Assembly: GCA_012519695.1 (NCBI GenBank)
Contig: JAAYPT010000064.1
Span: forward strand, 1 to 39,778
Origin: Clostridiales bacterium
Lineage (GTDB): Bacteria; Bacillota; Clostridia; Lachnospirales; Lachnospiraceae
Reading direction: 5' to 3'
DNA length: 39,778 nucleotides
Shown here: positions 39,201-39,778 of the stretch, piece by piece
Numbering within the stretch: the first letter of the stretch is position 1
Layout: each line of letters opens with the position of its first letter
Program-made: the position numbers and the translations under genes
The notes under the pieces: generated by a model
What the model was told of the DNA's origin: nothing
The model's database searches: none
The model's input: only the letters and a program-made list of their open reading frames with translations

Positions 39201-39778
39201 TTGAGTGAACACAATGGTGTTGAGTGCAAAGTCAAAAACGGTTATGTTGCGACCAACATTGGCAATGTTCCGGTTGAAGATTATAGAGAAATCGTAGCAA
39301 TGCAAAATGGCTTTGACAGTTACGATGAAATGTATCAGCAAGGAATTCGTATAGGAAACGGATACGACAAAGAGCCTGAACCAATCGTACCAGCGTGGGA
39401 GCAACAGAAGAAATCAAAAGTCAGAAGTTTTGATTTACACCCTGAAATACCAATGGCTGACCGTCACACATTCGATTTGAAGGCAAACGAAGTTGAATCT
39501 GTTGGTAAGAAAGAACGCTTCCGAAGAAATATGGAGGCAATCAGAGTCTTGAAAGAGTGCGAATTTGAAAACAGATTTGCTACTCCTGAAGAACAGATTG
39601 TCTTGTCAAAATATGTTGGTTGGGGTGGCATTCCCGAAGCGTTTGATGAAAATAATGGTGCTTGGGCAAATGAGTTTACGGAGCTTTACGCTGCCCTCTC
39701 TCCTGAAGAATATGCTTCTGCAAGAGAAAGTACCCTTACTGCATTTTACACGCCACCGGAAGTCATCACAGCCATTTA
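36225..39778 (+). CDS. Giant element methyltransferase(-helicase) protein, 5' part
   Basis: The frame is open from ATG 36225 (after GGAGGTGC) to the window end, about 1184 codons, and continues beyond. Residues about 10-90 resemble the ArdC-type N-terminal DNA-binding domain (QRPDATAVLEIERW ... GRWVNRGAKGIAVFE). Residues about 275-395 are a low-complexity linker rich in Ser, Gly, Asp, Glu and Arg that coincides with the overlapping TnpV gene. Later segments include HLGDMVYIGASQYEIL and other accessory domains. The C-terminal part in view (YVGWGGIPEAFDE, STLTAFYTPPEVI) starts the N6-adenine methyltransferase domain. In this family a helicase domain usually follows. Such proteins are thought to protect element DNA from host restriction. 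Confidence 0.88.
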   Translation, partial: MARKYDLISELYNRTCKTVVANPQNWQAFLRSACRNYKLRYDEQLLVYAQRPDATAVLEIERWNTRFGRWVNRGAKGIAVFEDANRERQRLTHYFDISDTHGSRYSRPVPLWEMKEEYESDIIETLESTFGTLDNKINLAEAIMSASRNATEDNIPDYISDLLYSAENSFLEGLDDDMITSLYKSVVTNSVAYMMMSRLGLDTEYYFENSDFSDVTNFNTQDTLNALGFASSDIAEMGLTEIAKTIAALDRENRIIADKSNNEYNEVEKETERSFEDGQTDLHDGGRLQPTEFGIAGTTGSESGQIRTDEEEISEGTPQGSVLQFPDERHVDDTLSRSGTESNRDGGNSRETDGSERGSNRADESDRYDVVGSDDEQSEERSSGNREDGSGIRLSDDVKPLPSVNQQLSFLDTKAEEKETSAFVIPQEVIDDTLSGGSGFENGKMRIYEQFQKSLSTKENAEFLKKEYGIGGASHSGGHDEYQNWHDAKGIRITKGYAENRPQVLLNWNKVATRISELIRMDRYLNAKQKEEYPKWLEEQEIKRAEAEERRKNRELLSIAPDEKVTDSDGDLVGKEVTIDDHLFVIESVGKISGDVSLRDVTFQNANGFPINRVEKIGFIRNLLEQQNLSEEKVAEQPSEAKYEYHLGDMVYIGASQYEILSFDENRVMLYDFDIPLFNKEMTREEFDRKVRENPMNDHLIAKEQIQEDKSAESVDNFSDFSPNVNYEDAFFTHPDGSSIVWMYYNPDSEAGGQYVTNFVSVDDVKEAARSHNEPEKFFDYLGSIARQELADIGTEWFKGAEIQFAKEPTFTDCTKETMDNLIGYAMMEQKKSIASRLVDFVKDVDFYEYQDNIEFGETDEETIENILSHLSDKSYVEGVIEYLKQMKENIEDEPVYRSKVDRLLNDVKELLPEEPIPVYDRESEILYAVLHALKIDDIELDYDADGLVARDDDYEWHGADFYHFLIDEAFVFEDDGSVLGIRPELLTDFRALSEHNGVECKVKNGYVATNIGNVPVEDYREIVAMQNGFDSYDEMYQQGIRIGNGYDKEPEPIVPAWEQQKKSKVRSFDLHPEIPMADRHTFDLKANEVESVGKKERFRRNMEAIRVLKECEFENRFATPEEQIVLSKYVGWGGIPEAFDENNGAWANEFTELYAALSPEEYASARESTLTAFYTPPEVITAI
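37054..37407 (+). CDS. TnpV-family protein encoded inside the methyltransferase gene in another frame
   Basis: This 117-residue protein starts at ATG 37054, eight bases after a clear AAGGAG (37040-37045). It reads MDKLTYTMVGDYNLPNLELP and then PEQPEVSLGRYAQMRRKYLKE and MMSWVQMMNNLRNAAQEIV, which I recognise as the TnpV family named from Tn4451-type transposons, usually of similar length. It lies in frame +1 relative to the large gene, wholly inside it. The TnpV role is not well known; a link to excision has been suggested. Its family-like sequence makes a chance frame unlikely. Confidence 0.8.
   Translation: MDKLTYTMVGDYNLPNLELPEQPEVSLGRYAQMRRKYLKEHHKVLYFNFLTKGTLTTHLAEVEQRAIEMEETLVKQMAQKEGLTEQMKATDMMSWVQMMNNLRNAAQEIVKTEVVFA

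Larger units (their letters stand above)
25759..39778. mobile_element. Left part of a Tn1549/CTn-type integrative and conjugative element
   Basis: The left boundary is at the CCTCCTAAG of the split tRNA-Arg gene; the right end is outside the window. The content is the typical left module of these elements: small regulator genes, parA-parB, lipoprotein, LPXTG-like CnaB adhesin, conserved small genes and the start of a very large methyltransferase(-helicase). Codon style is less AT-rich than the host backbone. The relaxase, coupling protein, secretion genes and integrase are expected to the right. The family name rests on gene order from memory, not a search. Confidence 0.85.

Overview
The window is the origin region of a low-GC Gram-positive chromosome. 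Its gene content and protein style (GyrA with an acidic tail, DUF3881, DUF4446, long YidC insert) suggest the family Lachnospiraceae (Clostridia). No species can be named from the sequence alone.

Bases 1-25,770 are host backbone. On the minus strand, reading away from the origin, lie dnaA, dnaN, an S4-domain gene (yaaA/rlbA type), recF, gyrB and gyrA, followed by a large two-HTH regulator that is broken by two one-base poly-A length changes. The dnaA-rpmH gap (about 530 bp) and the dnaA-dnaN gap (about 300 bp) both carry DnaA boxes, so the origin looks bipartite. On the plus strand lie rpmH, rnpA, yidD, yidC, jag, mnmE, mnmG and rsmG. After these come an alpha/beta hydrolase on the minus strand, a DegS/DegU-like two-component pair, two parS sites, parA-parB, a DUF4446 gene, an HD-GYP gene with a one-base poly-A frameshift, and a DUF3881 gene.

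At about 25,728 a tRNA-Arg(CCU) gene is cut in its anticodon loop, and only the 5' half remains. From there to the end of the window is the left part of an integrative and conjugative element of the Tn1549/CTn type. It brings its own complete tRNA-Arg(CCU), an array of GTTAGC motifs, a repressor/membrane-protein pair, a structured leader, its own parA-parB, a lipoprotein, a 1417-residue thioester/CnaB surface adhesin with a sortase signal, and a coupled 27-residue membrane peptide. Several conserved small proteins follow, then the first 1184 codons of a giant methyltransferase(-helicase) that runs off the window. The integrase, relaxase and secretion genes are not in view and should lie to the right.

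The most interesting observations are: (i) a TnpV-family gene with its own ribosome binding site, encoded wholly inside the giant methyltransferase gene in another frame, opposite a low-complexity linker; (ii) the tRNA-Arg gene split by the element, with a different tRNA-Arg supplied about 85 bp inside; (iii) the GTTAGC array at the element end and the hairpin-rich leader before the element parA; (iv) a host parS site that is also the stem of a transcription terminator; (v) three one-base poly-A frameshifts in two dispensable-looking signalling genes; and (vi) two LexA-box-like palindromes next to ribosome binding sites.
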